Source of the DNA: JAFEDN01 sp963832945
GTDB lineage: Bacteria > Pseudomonadota > Gammaproteobacteria > Coxiellales > Coxiellaceae
Assembly (NCBI GenBank): GCA_963832945.1
Contig: CAWHVV010000006.1
Location: 186,001-250,000, forward strand
Length of the DNA stretch: 64,000 nucleotides
Direction of reading: 5' to 3'
The notes under the pieces were generated by a model. That model did not search any database. It worked only from the letters and a program-made list of their open reading frames with translations, and was not told where the DNA came from. Shown here piece after piece: positions 16,369-26,902 of the stretch; the stretch's first letter is position 1, and each line of letters begins with the position of its first letter. A program made the translations under genes and the position numbers.

Positions 16369-17841
16369 ATGAAGATTATTAGAAAAATATTTTTAATTTG
16401 CGGCATCCTGTTAATCTTGATGATTGGCGTGTTATCGGCATTATTTTTTATTTTCACCAATCCGGATCATTTAAAAAATCAAATTACCCAACAGGTTTAC
16501 GCCCAGACCGGCTTAAAATTACAAATAAATGGTAAGGTCAGCTGGACCGCGGCGGAAGACCTTGGCCTTCGTTTTACCGATGTTGAGTTAAAACAGATTA
16601 TTGACGGCGATATCCATTCAAGTGCGAAATCTCCGCAAGTGGATGTTTTTATCGCCTGGCGCCCACTGCTTTCCCGGCAGATAAAAATTCAGAAATTAAA
16701 CTGTAATCCATGTTCTTTTTTGTTCAGAGAAAATTTTTCTCAAAAAAAGGAGAATGTGATTGTCAAGGGAGATTTACAGCTGGACTTGCCCACGCAGCAC
16801 TTGACCATGGAGCATTTAACGATAGATAGTGGTGATATACACGCTCAGGGAAAAATCTCAGGTGATAAAATTATGCAAAACCCCGAGCTGAAGGGCGAAA
16901 TTAAAATAGCACATTTAAATTTAGCCAAGGACTTTTCATTTTTTCCCGGTGCGACAGATTCGCAAGATTATTTAAAAAACGCGCTGATTCACTTTCATTT
17001 TTTCCGAAAGCGAGCAATCGGCTCCGCCGATGCGCAGGATATAAACAGGAAGCCATTGCCGCTGTACTCAGCGGGAATGGCTGTAATTTCCGGGGATATT
17101 TCGGGTGAAGAGCTGGTTATCGACCGGTTCCATGTCAGCCACCTCACCACACAATTTACCGGCAATGCTCTGCAGATGCAATTTCGAAATATTCATGGCA
17201 AGTTGGCCGGAGGAGCTTTAACCGGAAGCATGGCGATTATGAATTGGCTTTCATTACCACAATATCAGATAAACGCCGCGTTAACGCATGCCGAGATCAG
17301 TAAGTTGTTGGCGTCAGACATTTTACAGGGACCCGCGGATATTTCTACTCACTTATCACTGATTCCCGCCGGAAAAACGGCGGCGCTCTCTAACCTTAAT
17401 GGCAATGTGCAGTTGACCATGTCCGCGGGTATTTTGAATCATATTGATTTACTAAAGCAAATTCGCGCAGTACGCAACTTTCTTCATGCTAATCCTCACG
17501 TTGTTTCCGCAGATGTGACTCATTTTTCCCGGCTGACCGCTTCGGGTGTGATCAGCAATGGTGTATTCACCAATAACGATTTTATTTTGCAATCTCCCGA
17601 TTTGCAGGCAACGGGACATGGCGCCATTAATCTGGTGGATCAGCAATTAAAATATAATTTAATGGTTAAAGCTCAGGGAAAAATTTCAAAAGAAAGTTAC
17701 GGCCTGTCAGCGCCATTAAATATAACCGGGACTCTCTCTAAACCCATAGTGAAAATTGATCTGAACAAGATGTCTGTTTCCTTCGGTAAATCCCTGCATA
17801 ATGAAATAAAAATTTTATTCGGCCATCACCATTCCCACTGA
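16369..17841 (+). CDS. AsmA family protein with in-frame repeat insertion
   Basis: An AsmA-like envelope protein of 490 aa (E. coli AsmA 617). Family members are long, beta-rich bridge-like proteins anchored in the inner membrane and linked to phospholipid or outer membrane assembly. An N-terminal membrane anchor (about 5-30) is followed by the typical VYAQTGLKLQINGKVSWT segment. The C-terminal half has NLNGNVQLTMSAGILNHIDLL and LQATGHGAINL, matching the AsmA C-terminal domain. Residues about 215-240 are not AsmA-like and are the translated copy of the palindromic repeat. The frame remains open across it. No good ribosome binding site is visible before the ATG. Confidence 0.88.
   Translation: MKIIRKIFLICGILLILMIGVLSALFFIFTNPDHLKNQITQQVYAQTGLKLQINGKVSWTAAEDLGLRFTDVELKQIIDGDIHSSAKSPQVDVFIAWRPLLSRQIKIQKLNCNPCSFLFRENFSQKKENVIVKGDLQLDLPTQHLTMEHLTIDSGDIHAQGKISGDKIMQNPELKGEIKIAHLNLAKDFSFFPGATDSQDYLKNALIHFHFFRKRAIGSADAQDINRKPLPLYSAGMAVISGDISGEELVIDRFHVSHLTTQFTGNALQMQFRNIHGKLAGGALTGSMAIMNWLSLPQYQINAALTHAEISKLLASDILQGPADISTHLSLIPAGKTAALSNLNGNVQLTMSAGILNHIDLLKQIRAVRNFLHANPHVVSADVTHFSRLTASGVISNGVFTNNDFILQSPDLQATGHGAINLVDQQLKYNLMVKAQGKISKESYGLSAPLNITGTLSKPIVKIDLNKMSVSFGKSLHNEIKILFGHHHSH
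17012..17091 (+). repeat. RPE-like palindromic element, short copy in the AsmA-like gene
   Basis: About 80 bases match the right half of the element: GCAATCGGCTCCGCCGATGC, the linker CAGGATATAAACAGGAAGCC and the right end TACTCAGCGGGAATGGCT. It is read in the same frame as the ppc copy and gives RAIGSADAQDINRKPLPLYS. The left half with the G-rich stem is absent. No clear flanking direct repeat is visible here. Confidence 0.85.
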
Positions 17842-17862
17842 ATCGTTTTGGAGCCGCTGCAC

Positions 17863-17890
17863 TTGACAAAAAATGTGATCCCGCTAAACT
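17863..17890 (+). promoter_or_regulatory. Sigma-70 type promoter
   Basis: A perfect -35 box TTGACA at 17863-17868 and TAAACT at 17885-17890 as the -10 box, 16 bases apart. It lies after the AsmA-like stop and about 40 bases before the start of the unknown membrane protein, which it should drive. Confidence 0.65.
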
Positions 17891-17927
17891 GAAAAATTAT
17901 TTTACTTAATATTAGTGAAGGGTATTT

Positions 17928-19496
17928 ATGATGCATGATGTTCTAATTAATCGGAAATCGGCGAATTCGCAATTAACTAAGTTGGCAAGTCTTGGTCATG
18001 TTGAAATGTTACATCCCTCTTTCCGGAGGCGGGCTGCTGTTGTGGCGGCCGTTTTAATTGGCGCTGTAGCTGCTGAAGTTTATTATCTGCCGACCCGTGA
18101 TGCGACGGCAGGAGATTCCGTTGATTACAGGTTTTTTGCTACGCTCTCGACAATATCGACTAATGTTATTCTCAATATTTTTTTTAATGTTCTCGCGGTG
18201 GAAGATTTGGCAAGATTGAGAGATCCGGTGACAGAAGAATTAGTCGTGCCTTCTAAAATTCTGGCATTTTACATTCTTGTCAGCTTTGTCTCAGCGTTTT
18301 CCATGGCTTTTATAGATATTGATTGGGATTCAAAATTATCTATCGCCCTTTTTGTTTTACAGGTGATGACTTATACCGCTCAACACTATACGGGCGTCGT
18401 TGAATTTATGGAAATGTTGAGGGGGTTGTTAAAGAAAGCGGTTACCGCTGCCTGTTCCTGGCTGTGGGGAACACAGGATGAGTATGCTCATGTAGTAGGG
18501 CTGAAAGACAGCACCCTGGCACAACTGGAATCTGGTTTTTTTTTCCTGAATAAAGAGTTTATCAGTAATCCTTGTTACGTAAACAACTTTTATTTAGCGA
18601 ATTGTTTGAATACTGAAGAATTAATGAGGAGAGTGTTATTTGAATATCTTTCCTCACCAGAAGAACTCTCCGGTAATCTGTTAGTAAAATTTCTTTATAG
18701 CATTTTTCAGCCTGCGGGCTTAATTTCTCAGGTGATTGCTAACGTTGGGTATTACAATTCGACCATTAATGGATTTTTAACATGGTTCAATTTAATAGCG
18801 GCATGGGGATTGGCGACCGGTAGCATTACGCCGTTTTATATTTTAGCGTTTGTGGTCTCCTGGAAAAGTATCAAGAAGATAAATACATTTATAGTAAAGG
18901 CAATTTCTGCCTTATGGCGGCGTGCTCCATCGGAAATTTTAGATGAAATTCCATTTGCTATCCGAAAAACTCCTATATTTAGTTCCCTAAGCGGATGCTC
19001 GCTGGTCAGTCTCGCGACATTTTCACCGTTTACCGCATTAGGTTTAGCGACAGAGGCTTTATATGGCGTCAATTCGAAACGGGCTAATTTTGACTGGATT
19101 GACCCAAATAAAAACTATGATCATTTATTACTGATCGCCGCGATGGCAGCGGCTATATTTTTTAATGTATTTCCAGCGCCGGATGTGCAGGAATGGTTAT
19201 CCACAAAATTTCTCCTTTTGTTCGGCACTAGTTCAGACAAGCGGGCGATTGAAACATTGCAGGTACTGAAAGCCACGCTACAACGAGCAGAAAGAATTCC
19301 GGTAAAGGCTTTTAGTAATGTTCATTTCTTACAGCAGCCGCCAGTCATAATGCCCGATCTTTCATTTTCAATAAACACTGCGCCCCCGGAAAACTGCTGT
19401 ACACGCCTAACGAAATGGTTCTGTGGATTATGGGGAAGAAGAACCGCCCCTGAACCAATTGATGGAAACTCATATTATATCATTAATTCGCCTTGA
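17928..19496 (+). CDS. Unknown multi-pass membrane protein, 522 aa
   Basis: I do not recognise the family. The ATG is preceded by GTGAAGGGTATTT and a good promoter. The protein has a cytoplasmic-looking N-terminus, hydrophobic segments near residues 38-56, 70-92, 105-125 and 130-150, a longer soluble part (about 160-275) and further hydrophobic segments between about 280 and 430 (for example PFYILAFVVSW and LLLIAAMAAAIFFNVFPAP). The last 80 residues are soluble and contain Cys-Cys (PENCCTRLTKWFCGLWG). There is no transporter motif that I can name. It stands alone before tRNA-Leu. A lineage-specific membrane protein or host-directed protein is possible, but nothing in the sequence proves it. 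Confidence 0.75.
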   Translation: MMHDVLINRKSANSQLTKLASLGHVEMLHPSFRRRAAVVAAVLIGAVAAEVYYLPTRDATAGDSVDYRFFATLSTISTNVILNIFFNVLAVEDLARLRDPVTEELVVPSKILAFYILVSFVSAFSMAFIDIDWDSKLSIALFVLQVMTYTAQHYTGVVEFMEMLRGLLKKAVTAACSWLWGTQDEYAHVVGLKDSTLAQLESGFFFLNKEFISNPCYVNNFYLANCLNTEELMRRVLFEYLSSPEELSGNLLVKFLYSIFQPAGLISQVIANVGYYNSTINGFLTWFNLIAAWGLATGSITPFYILAFVVSWKSIKKINTFIVKAISALWRRAPSEILDEIPFAIRKTPIFSSLSGCSLVSLATFSPFTALGLATEALYGVNSKRANFDWIDPNKNYDHLLLIAAMAAAIFFNVFPAPDVQEWLSTKFLLLFGTSSDKRAIETLQVLKATLQRAERIPVKAFSNVHFLQQPPVIMPDLSFSINTAPPENCCTRLTKWFCGLWGRRTAPEPIDGNSYYIINSP

Positions 19497-19497
19497 A

Positions 19498-19528
19498 TTA
19501 ACCGCGGGCTTAGTGTTAAATATATACT
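19498..19528 (+). promoter_or_regulatory. Possible promoter of tRNA-Leu
   Basis: TATACT at 19523-19528 lies 10 bases before the tRNA with a weak -35-like TTAACC 19 bases upstream. A second TATAAT at 19531-19536 is too close to the tRNA 5' end to serve. The call is tentative. Confidence 0.3.
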
Positions 19529-19538
19529 TTTATAATCA

Positions 19539-19620
<82 letters not shown>

Positions 19621-19642
19621 GTGCTAATTAAGAGGTTAAAAT

Positions 19643-20981
19643 ATGCAAGTTGAAGTAGTTAAATTGGAAGGATTGGCCCGGCGTTTAAACGTGGTCGTTC
19701 CGGCGCAACGTTTTCAGGAAGCCTACAATGAGCGTTTAAAAGAAGTCGCCAAAAATGTGCGAATTCCCGGTTTTCGTCCCGGAAAAATACCCTTTGATGT
19801 GATTGAAAAACGTTTTGGCAAAATTGTCATGGGCGAAGTGGCCAGTGAATTGATGCAGGCCGGTTTTCAACAAGCCGTTACCGACAATCAATTAAAAGTA
19901 GCGGGTTCACCCCAAGTCACTCCGAGACCCGATTGTTAAAGATCAAGATCTACAGTTTGAAGTTCTATTTGAAACTTTTCCGGAAATCAACTTGCTGATT
20001 TCAATCAGGCTAAAATTGAAAAAGTTGAAGCGGAAGTGACGGAAGCGGATATGGATTACATGATTGATAAGCTACGCCGCCAGCATGCGCATTGGCACGC
20101 CATGTCAACGAGCTGCTGCCGTGGGTGACCGAGTTAAAATCGATTTTGATGGCTTTATTGATGGGAAAACCTTTCCAGGTGGCAGTGGTAAAGAATTTGT
20201 CTTAGAGCTGGGGTCCAAGTCAAATGATTCCCGGTTTTGAAGAAGGAATTTTAGGGGCCAACTGCTGGTGATGACCGCAGTGTGGACGTCGTTTTTCCCA
20301 AGGATTATCCAGCCGCCCATTTAGCCGGTCAAAAAGCGATATTTAAAATAAAAGTGCATGAAGTGCAAGAAGCCCATTTACCCGATGTGGATGATGCTTT
20401 CGCTGTTCAGGCTCGGTATTAAAAACGGTAAGTTGAAAGCCTGAAGAAAAAACTTCGCGAAGATATGGAAACCGAACTGAAAAATAAATTATCTTACACG
20501 CATGAAAGACCAAGTGTTGGATCGCTTGATTGAATTAAACCCGATCGAAATCCCTCAATCCATGGTTGAAGATGAAATCAAACAACTGCAGGAAGTCACT
20601 CGGCAACAAATCAGTTCCCAGCCCGGCTGGAAAGGCAAAGATCCTGCAAAAATTCAATTGCCACGTGACCCATTCGTCCCGCAAGCGCAAAAACGAGTCG
20701 TGTTGGGATTATTGGTTGGAGAAGAAGTGAAGCGTCTTGGTATTAAATCCGATAAAAGCAAAGTCCGCGATAAAATTAATGAAATGGTCTTGTCGTCGGG
20801 CTACCACAATCCCGAAGAAATGGCCGCATGGTATTACCAAAACAAACGACTTCTCAGTGAAATTGAGACACTGGTGTTAGAAGATCAGGTGGTGGAAAAA
20901 TTGTTGGAACAAGCGCAGTTGACCGGGAAAAAAATGACCTATCAGGAAGCGTTTGCAATTAATCAACCAATCCAGGGATAA
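19643..20981 (+). pseudogene. tig: Trigger factor, interrupted by several single-base indels
   Basis: Ribosome-associated chaperone and prolyl isomerase. The first 98 residues (ending at the SPQVTPRP stretch), the central PPIase part and the last 160 residues are all clearly trigger factor (NVRIPGFRPGKIPFDVIEKRFG; MIPGFEEGI; VPQAQKRVVLGLLVGEEVK), but they fall in different frames. I can place about eight one-base changes, for example an extra C near 19929, a missing G near 19995 and an extra A near 20222. Most are in short homopolymers, and correcting them restores conserved protein without missense damage. This favours consensus error over decay. The position ahead of clpP-clpX-lon is the standard proteobacterial order. 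Confidence 0.88.
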
Positions 20982-20988
20982 ATAAATC

Positions 20989-21607
20989 ATGATGAACAAT
21001 AAAGCCATAAACGCTAATTTAGTGCCGATGGTCGTTGAGCAAAGCGCTCGCGGAGAACGCGCTTATGATATTTATTCGCGCTTATTAAAAGAGCGAATTA
21101 TTTTTTTAGTGGGACAGGTGGAAGAGCAGTCCGCGAATTTGATAGTTGCCCAGTTATTATTTCTGGAATCTGAAAATCCTGATAAGGATATTTCTCTTAT
21201 ATATTAATTCTCCCGGCGGAGTGGTCAGTGCAGCATTAGCGATTTATGACACCATGCAATTTATTAAACCGGACGTCAGCACCTTGTGTGTTGGACAAGC
21301 CGCCAGCGCCGCCGCATTATTATTAACCGCAGGCGCTAAAGGTAAACGTCATTGTCTGCCACATTCGACGGTCATGATCCATCAAGTATTGGGCGGATAT
21401 CAGGGGCAAGGCACCGATATCCAAATCCATGCCCGGGAAACTCAACGGATGGGCGATTTGATCAATCAATTATTGGCTCAACATACCGGCCAGAGTCTGA
21501 AGCAGATTGAAAAAGATACCAACCGCGATTTCTTTATGGATGCTGAACAGGCTGTCAAATATGGCGTAGTCGATAGTATTTTCCATCAACGCAGCGAAGA
21601 TAAATAA
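20989..21607 (+). pseudogene. clpP: ATP-dependent Clp protease proteolytic subunit, one frameshift
   Basis: Serine peptidase that forms the ClpXP/ClpAP core. The first 71 residues (LVPMVVEQSARGERAYDIYSRLLKERIIFLVG) and the remaining 140 (YINSPGGVVSAALAIYDTMQF) are in different frames. One extra base in the ATATATT run near 21198 separates them. Catalytic Ser is in GQAASAAALLL, His in MIHQVLGGYQGQGTD, and the C-terminal Asp is in DTNRDFFMDAEQAVKYGVVD. Reassembled, it would be about 205 residues, the normal length. It follows tig by 7 bases. As in tig, coding potential on both sides is fully conserved, so the break is likely a sequence error. Confidence 0.88.
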
Positions 21608-21620
21608 ATTAATGACGCTC

Positions 21621-21676
21621 TCGTTCCCTCTCCCCGTACTCGGGGAGAGAGTTAGGGTGAGGGGGAGGGAATATTT
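21621..21676. repeat. Palindromic intergenic repeat
   Basis: Between clpP and clpX, CCCTCTCCCCG-TACT-CGGGGAGAG forms a strong hairpin and is followed by TTAGGGTGAGGGGGAGGG. Similar CCCTCTCCC/GGGAGAGGG hairpins are common dispersed repeats in proteobacteria. A related core is present at 61791-61816. It may also attenuate transcription into clpX. Confidence 0.65.
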
Positions 21677-21784
21677 CCCCATTTTTTTGGGGTGGTTTAC
21701 TCGCAATGACGTAAATTCAGAAAAATTTATATCTTGAAAATGGCTGAAGCCGACCATATATTAAAATTTAGGGGGTACACTATA

Positions 21785-23048
21785 ATGAATGGGGAAAAGC
21801 CAAAAACGTTATATTGTTCTTTTTGCGGAAAAAGCCAAAATGAAGTGCGTAAACTCATTGCAGGTCCGTCAGTATTTGTTTGCAATGAATGTGTCGCATT
21901 ATGTAACGATATTATTCGTGAAGAAGAACGCACTCTCAGCACGGGCGCTCAGACCGAGCTGCCCAAGCCACAATTTATACATCAACAATTGAATGAATAT
22001 GTCATTGGCCAGGAATTTGCAAAAAAAACCTTATCGGTAGCGGTTTATAATCATTATAAACGATTACGGCACCAGATAGATCCAGACCGTGACGTGGAAT
22101 TAGCAAAAAGTAATATTTTACTGATTGGTCCCACTGGTTCCGGTAAAACTTTGCTGGCGCAAACATTGGCGCGAATTTTGGATGTCCCTTTCGCCATTGC
22201 CGATGCCACCACCTTAACCGAAGCGGGTTATGTCGGTGAAGATGTTGAAAACATAATCCAAAAATTATTACAGCGTTGTGATTACAATGTTGAAAAAGCC
22301 AACGTGGCATTATTTATATCGATGAAATTGATAAAATTTCCCGAAAAAGTGAAAGCCCTTCGTTAACGCGCGATGTTTCCGGCGAAGGCGTACAGCAGGC
22401 TTTACTGAAATTGATTGAAGGCACGATAGCTTCCATTCCTCCGCAAGGCGGCCGCAAACATCCGCAACAAGAATATTTACAGGTGGATACTTCCAATATT
22501 TTATTTATTTGTGGCGGCGCATTTGCTGATTTACCGAGAATTATCCAGCAGCGCACCGATACCAGCAGTATTGGTTTTGGCGCTAAAGTGAAAGACAAGG
22601 ATGCGCCTACGCGTCACAACTGAGTTAATGCGCCAGGTGGAACCGGAGGATTTAATGAAATTTGGTTTGATTCCGGAATTCGTTGGCCGCTTGCCGGTCA
22701 TGGCGGTTTTGGATGAATTGAATGAAGCGGCGTTTATTCAAATTTTAACTGAACCCAAAAATGCCCTGACTAAACAATATCAAAAATTATTTGCTTTGGA
22801 AGGAGTGGAATTAGAATTTTAGAGATCCTGCTCTGGACGCCATTGCCAAACAGGCTATTAAACGTAAATCCGGTGCGCGTGGTTTACGTTCGATTGTCGA
22901 ACAAAAATTATTGGATGTAATGTATGAATTGCCCGCCTTAACAGGCTTACAAAAAGTCGTGGTCGATGAAAATGTCATCAACCAGGATGCCAAACCATTA
23001 TATATTTATGACCAGAATAATTCGCTAAAACTGGTTGGAGAGGATTAA
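21785..23048 (+). pseudogene. clpX: Clp protease ATPase subunit ClpX, several frameshifts
   Basis: AAA+ unfoldase that feeds ClpP. The N-terminal zinc-binding domain (CSFCGKS...CNECVALC), the linker EYVIGQEFAKKTLSVAVYNHY and Walker A GPTGSGKT are in the first frame. That frame breaks near 22304 just before Walker B, where one missing G in GTGGCATT, restored, gives GIIYIDEIDKI. Further breaks lie near 22610 and near 22820. The later parts (GLIPEFVGRLPV; KSGARGLRSIVEQKLLD) are also canonical ClpX. Total reconstructed length is about 420 aa, as expected. The start ATG lies after a GGGGGTACACTATA stretch; a frame starting 51 bases upstream adds no family sequence. Confidence 0.88.
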
Positions 23049-23050
23049 AC

Positions 23051-25476
23051 ATGCAAGATACTAATAAACAGATCATTTTACCATTATTGCCTTTACGGGA
23101 CGTTGTGGTATTTTCCGCACATGGTGATTCCATTATTTGTTGGCAGACCGGAATCTATCAAGGCTCTGGAAGCGGCGATGACCCAGGAAAAACAAATCTT
23201 TCTCATCGCTCAAAAAGACGCGGCGGTGGATGCGCCCGCGGAGTGAATGATTTATATACCATCGGCACCATAGCGACGGTGTTGCAATTGCTGCATTTGC
23301 CAGATGGAACCGTTAAAGTGTTGGTGGAAGGCGTGCAGCGCGGCAAAATGATTAACTTAAAAAATGAAGACGGTTATTTCCGCTGAAGTGGAACTGCTAA
23401 CGGATATCGGCGCGTTAGAAGATACGGAAATTGTCGTGTTGATGCGCAGTGTCTTAAATCAGTTTGAGGAATGATTAAAATTAAATAAAAAAATCCCCCC
23501 TGAATTATTAACTTCTTTACGCAGTATCGAAAATCCTGGTAATCTGGCGGATAATATTGCGGCGCATCTGAGTATCAAAATTCGCTTCGCGGCAGGAAAT
23601 TCTGGAACGTATCAACGTGCGTGAACGTTTAGAATTGTTGCATAAGTTCCTGAGTGAAGAATTGGATTTAGTGGAAGTGGAAAAACGTGTTCAGGGACGT
23701 GTCAAACAGCAGGTGGAAAAAAGCCAGCGTCAATATTATCTCAGTGAAAAAATTAAAGCCATTCAAAAAGAACTGGGTGAGATGGAAGAGGGCGGCACCA
23801 CTTTCCAGGATGAAATTAAAGAATTGCAAAAGAAAATTGAAGAAGCCGGCATGCCACCGGAAGCCAAAGAAAAAGCCGAATCAGAATTTAATAAATTAAA
23901 AATGATGTCGCCAATGTCCGCCGAAGCGACAGTGAGCCGTAATTATTTAGATATGTTACTTCAAGTTCCGTGGCAAAAAAGCAGTAAAACTACGCATGAT
24001 TTAGAGAAAGCCGAAGATTTTAGATGCGGATCATTATGGTTTGAAAGAAGTGAAAGAGCGCATTCTAGAATATTTAGCCGTGCAGCAACGGGTTAAAAAA
24101 ATTGAGGTCCGATTTTATGTTTGGTGGGCCCGCCGGGAGTAGGAAAAACGTCTTTAGGACAATCCATTGCCAATGCCACAGGCGTGAATTTGTGCGTATT
24201 TCTTTGGGCGGCGTTCGTGATGAAGCGGAAATTCGCGGACATCGTCGAACTTATATCGGTGCGTTGCCAGGTAAAATTATCCAGAAGCTGTGCAAAGTTA
24301 AAGTGCGCAATCCCTTATTTATGCTGGATGAAGTGGATAAAATGGCGATGGATTTTCGTGGCGATCCGGCTTCCGCTTTGCTGGAAGTATTGGATCCTGA
24401 ACAAAATTTTGCATTTAACGATCATTATTTGGAAGTGGATTATGATTTATCCGATGTGATGTTTATTGCGACCGCAAATTCAATGGATATTCCGGCGCCT
24501 TTATTAGATCGTATGGAAGTGATTCGTTTAGCAGGTTATACCGAAGAGGAAAAATTAAATATTGCCAAAAAATATCTTAATTCCACGCCAAATCAAACGA
24601 GTCGGGTTTAAAGAAAAAGGAAATTGCATTTACGGACGGCGCGGTTCTAGAAATTATTCGAAATTACACTCGCGAAGCGGGAGTGCGTAATTTAGAACGT
24701 GAAATTTCGAAATTGTGCCGTAAAGTGGTTAAAGAGATTATTCTGAAAAAAGCGAAGAAAAAAGTGCATGATTACCCGCCGCAGTATTGAAAAATATTTA
24801 GGTGTGAAACGTTACCGTTTTGGTTTGGCCGAACGTGAAAATCAGGTGGGTCAAGTTACCGGATTGGCATGGACCGAAGTAGGCGGTGAATTACTGACAA
24901 TTGAAGCTCAGGTGGTGCCCGGTAAAGGTAAATCGCTGCAAACTGGCCGGTTAGGCGATGTCATGCAGGAATCAATTCAGGCGGCGATGACCGTTGTCCG
25001 TAGCCGTGTCTGAAATGTTTGGTATAGAAAGCGATTATTTTCAGGAACATGATTTCCATGTGCATGTACCCGAAGGCGCGACACCGAAAGATGGTCCCAG
25101 TGCGGGTATTGCCATGTGTACGGCTTTGGTTTCTGCCATCACCCGAATTCCAGTGCGCGCCGATGTGGCCATGACGGGTGAAATTACTTTGCGTGGTAAA
25201 GTGTTGCCGATTGGTGGATTAAAAGAAAAATTATTGGCGGCTTTGCGTGGCGGAATTAAAACCGTCATTATTCCCGAGGAAAATCGCAAGGATTTAAAAG
25301 AGATTCCTCATGAAGTATTGCAACAGGTGCAAATCCATCCGGTCGAATGGATTGATGAAGTGTTACAACTGGCTTTGACTTCCATGCCGGAACCTTTGGT
25401 TAAAGTGGGGGGAGCGCCGGTCGTGGTAGAAAAAGAAAAAAAACAACGCCGCCAGGCACAGAGCCGCACTCATTAA
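23051..25476 (+). pseudogene. lon: ATP-dependent protease Lon, many frameshifts
   Basis: AAA+ serine protease that degrades misfolded and regulatory proteins. Pieces of the N-domain (LPLLPLRDVVVF), the coiled middle (VQGRVKQQVEKSQRQYYLSE, KAIQKELGEM), Walker A (GPPGVGKTS), Walker B (PLFMLDEVDKM), the sensor region and the protease domain (EGATPKDGPSAGIAMCTAL with the catalytic Ser, and LPIGGLKEKLLAA with Lys) all occur in order but in alternating frames. An extra T in the TTTT at 23111-23114 is one of at least eight changes; an in-frame TGA near 23473 is another. Reassembled length is close to 800 aa, normal for Lon. The start lies 2 bases after the clpX stop. Confidence 0.88.
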
Positions 25477-25487
25477 GGACAAATCCG

Positions 25488-26819
25488 ATGGCACATCCTT
25501 TTCCGCAACAGGAGTTTCAAAATAAGCTGTCCAGGATTTTGGAGCACGCGCGTCATCGCGGTATGGATGCCGCCGAGGCATTTTTACTGAAGAAACTGGA
25601 TTTTCCGTCAGGCGCGTCACGGAGAAGTGGAAACCGTCGAGCACCATCAGGCCAAGACTGTGCAGGTCACTGTTTACCAGGATCAACGCACGGGAGCGAC
25701 AACGACTTCCGACCTCAGCATGGAGGCTATTTTAGCAGCCGTGGATAAAGCCTGCGCCATCGCTCAGTTATGCAGGGCAGGACCCTTTCGCGGGTTTGGC
25801 GGAACCGCAATTTTTAGCTGAAAATTACCCGGATTTAAAGTTATACCATCACTGGAATCTCACTGCCGCGCAGGCGATCGATATAGCCATTGAGTGCGAT
25901 ACCGTTGCCCGTGAGCAGGATCCGCGAATCACCGATGCCGAAGGTTCGAGTGTCAGTACTTCGATTCGTTTAAAATGTATGGTAATACTCAGGGATTTAT
26001 CGGTTGTTATCCGCAAAGTTTGCAAACCATTAATTGTGGAGTAGTGGCGCAGTCCGGAAAAAAAATGCAGAGCGATCACGAATACACCACGGCGCGTTCA
26101 TCGGCGGATCTGGACAATCCGGTGATGATTGCGAAACAGGCGGCGCAGAAAGTGTTGCAGCGCCTGGATACCCGCCGTTTAACCACCACGCCGTTGTCCG
26201 GTTATTTTTCATGCGCCGCTGGCGAAAGGATTATTATCCAGTTTTATCGGCGCAATCAGTGGTCGAAACCTTTATCAAAAAGCTTCATTTTTACTGGATT
26301 CTTTGGGTAAAACGATTTTTCCCGAATTCATTCATATTTATCAGGAGCCGCATCTTATTGGTGGCATGGGCAGTGCTCCTTTTGATCTGGACGGTGTCAG
26401 GACCCGCGACTTGGATTATATTAAAGACGGTGTATTGCAAAGTTATGTGCTAGGCAGTTATTCCGCGCGTAAGTTAAACATGCCAGACCACCGGCAATTC
26501 CGGCGGCGTTTTTAATTTAGGTATTAGTCACAATAATCTGGATTTACCGGCGTTATTAAAAAAAATGGACACCGGTTTACTGGTCACGGAATTGATGGGG
26601 CAGGGGATTAATCTGGTGACCGGCGCTTATTCGCGCGGCGCCATGGGATTTTGGGTAGAACACGGCGAAATACAATACCCCGTGGATGAAATTACCGTCG
26701 CCGGCCAATTGCAAAATATGTTCGCCAACCTGGTGGCTGTCGCCAACGATACGGATATTCGCGGCAGCATCCGCACCGGTTCCATTTTAATTAATGAAAT
26801 GACTATCGCCGGCGAATAA
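25488..26819 (+). pseudogene. pmbA: Metalloprotease PmbA/TldE, several frameshifts
   Basis: The TldE/PmbA subunit works with TldD in peptide maturation and in degradation of unfolded peptides. Family sequence is found throughout in shifted frames: RGMDAAEAFL, GEVETVEHHQAKTVQVTVYQ, DPRITDAEGSSVST, NTQGFIGCYPQS, DLDNPVMIAKQAAQKVLQRL, IGGMGSAPFDLDGVRTRDLD and the C-terminal VTGAYSRGAMGFWVEHGEI. Reassembled length is near 445 aa, as usual. At least five frame changes occur. The gene follows lon by 11 bases with AAGGACAAATCCG before the ATG. It marks the right end of the frameshift-rich block; the next gene is intact. Confidence 0.85.
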
Positions 26820-26902
26820 GCCGTTTTTTATCCCTTCTTCTTTTGTATCCATTCACCACATGAATGAGCATACTCACATGGCATACGCATAAAGTCCAAT
26901 CA

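Noticed and set aside
19643..25476. Programmed ribosomal frameshifting in tig, clpP, clpX and lon
   Set aside because: There are too many shifts in both directions, with no common slippery site or stimulatory structure; homopolymer indel errors explain them better.
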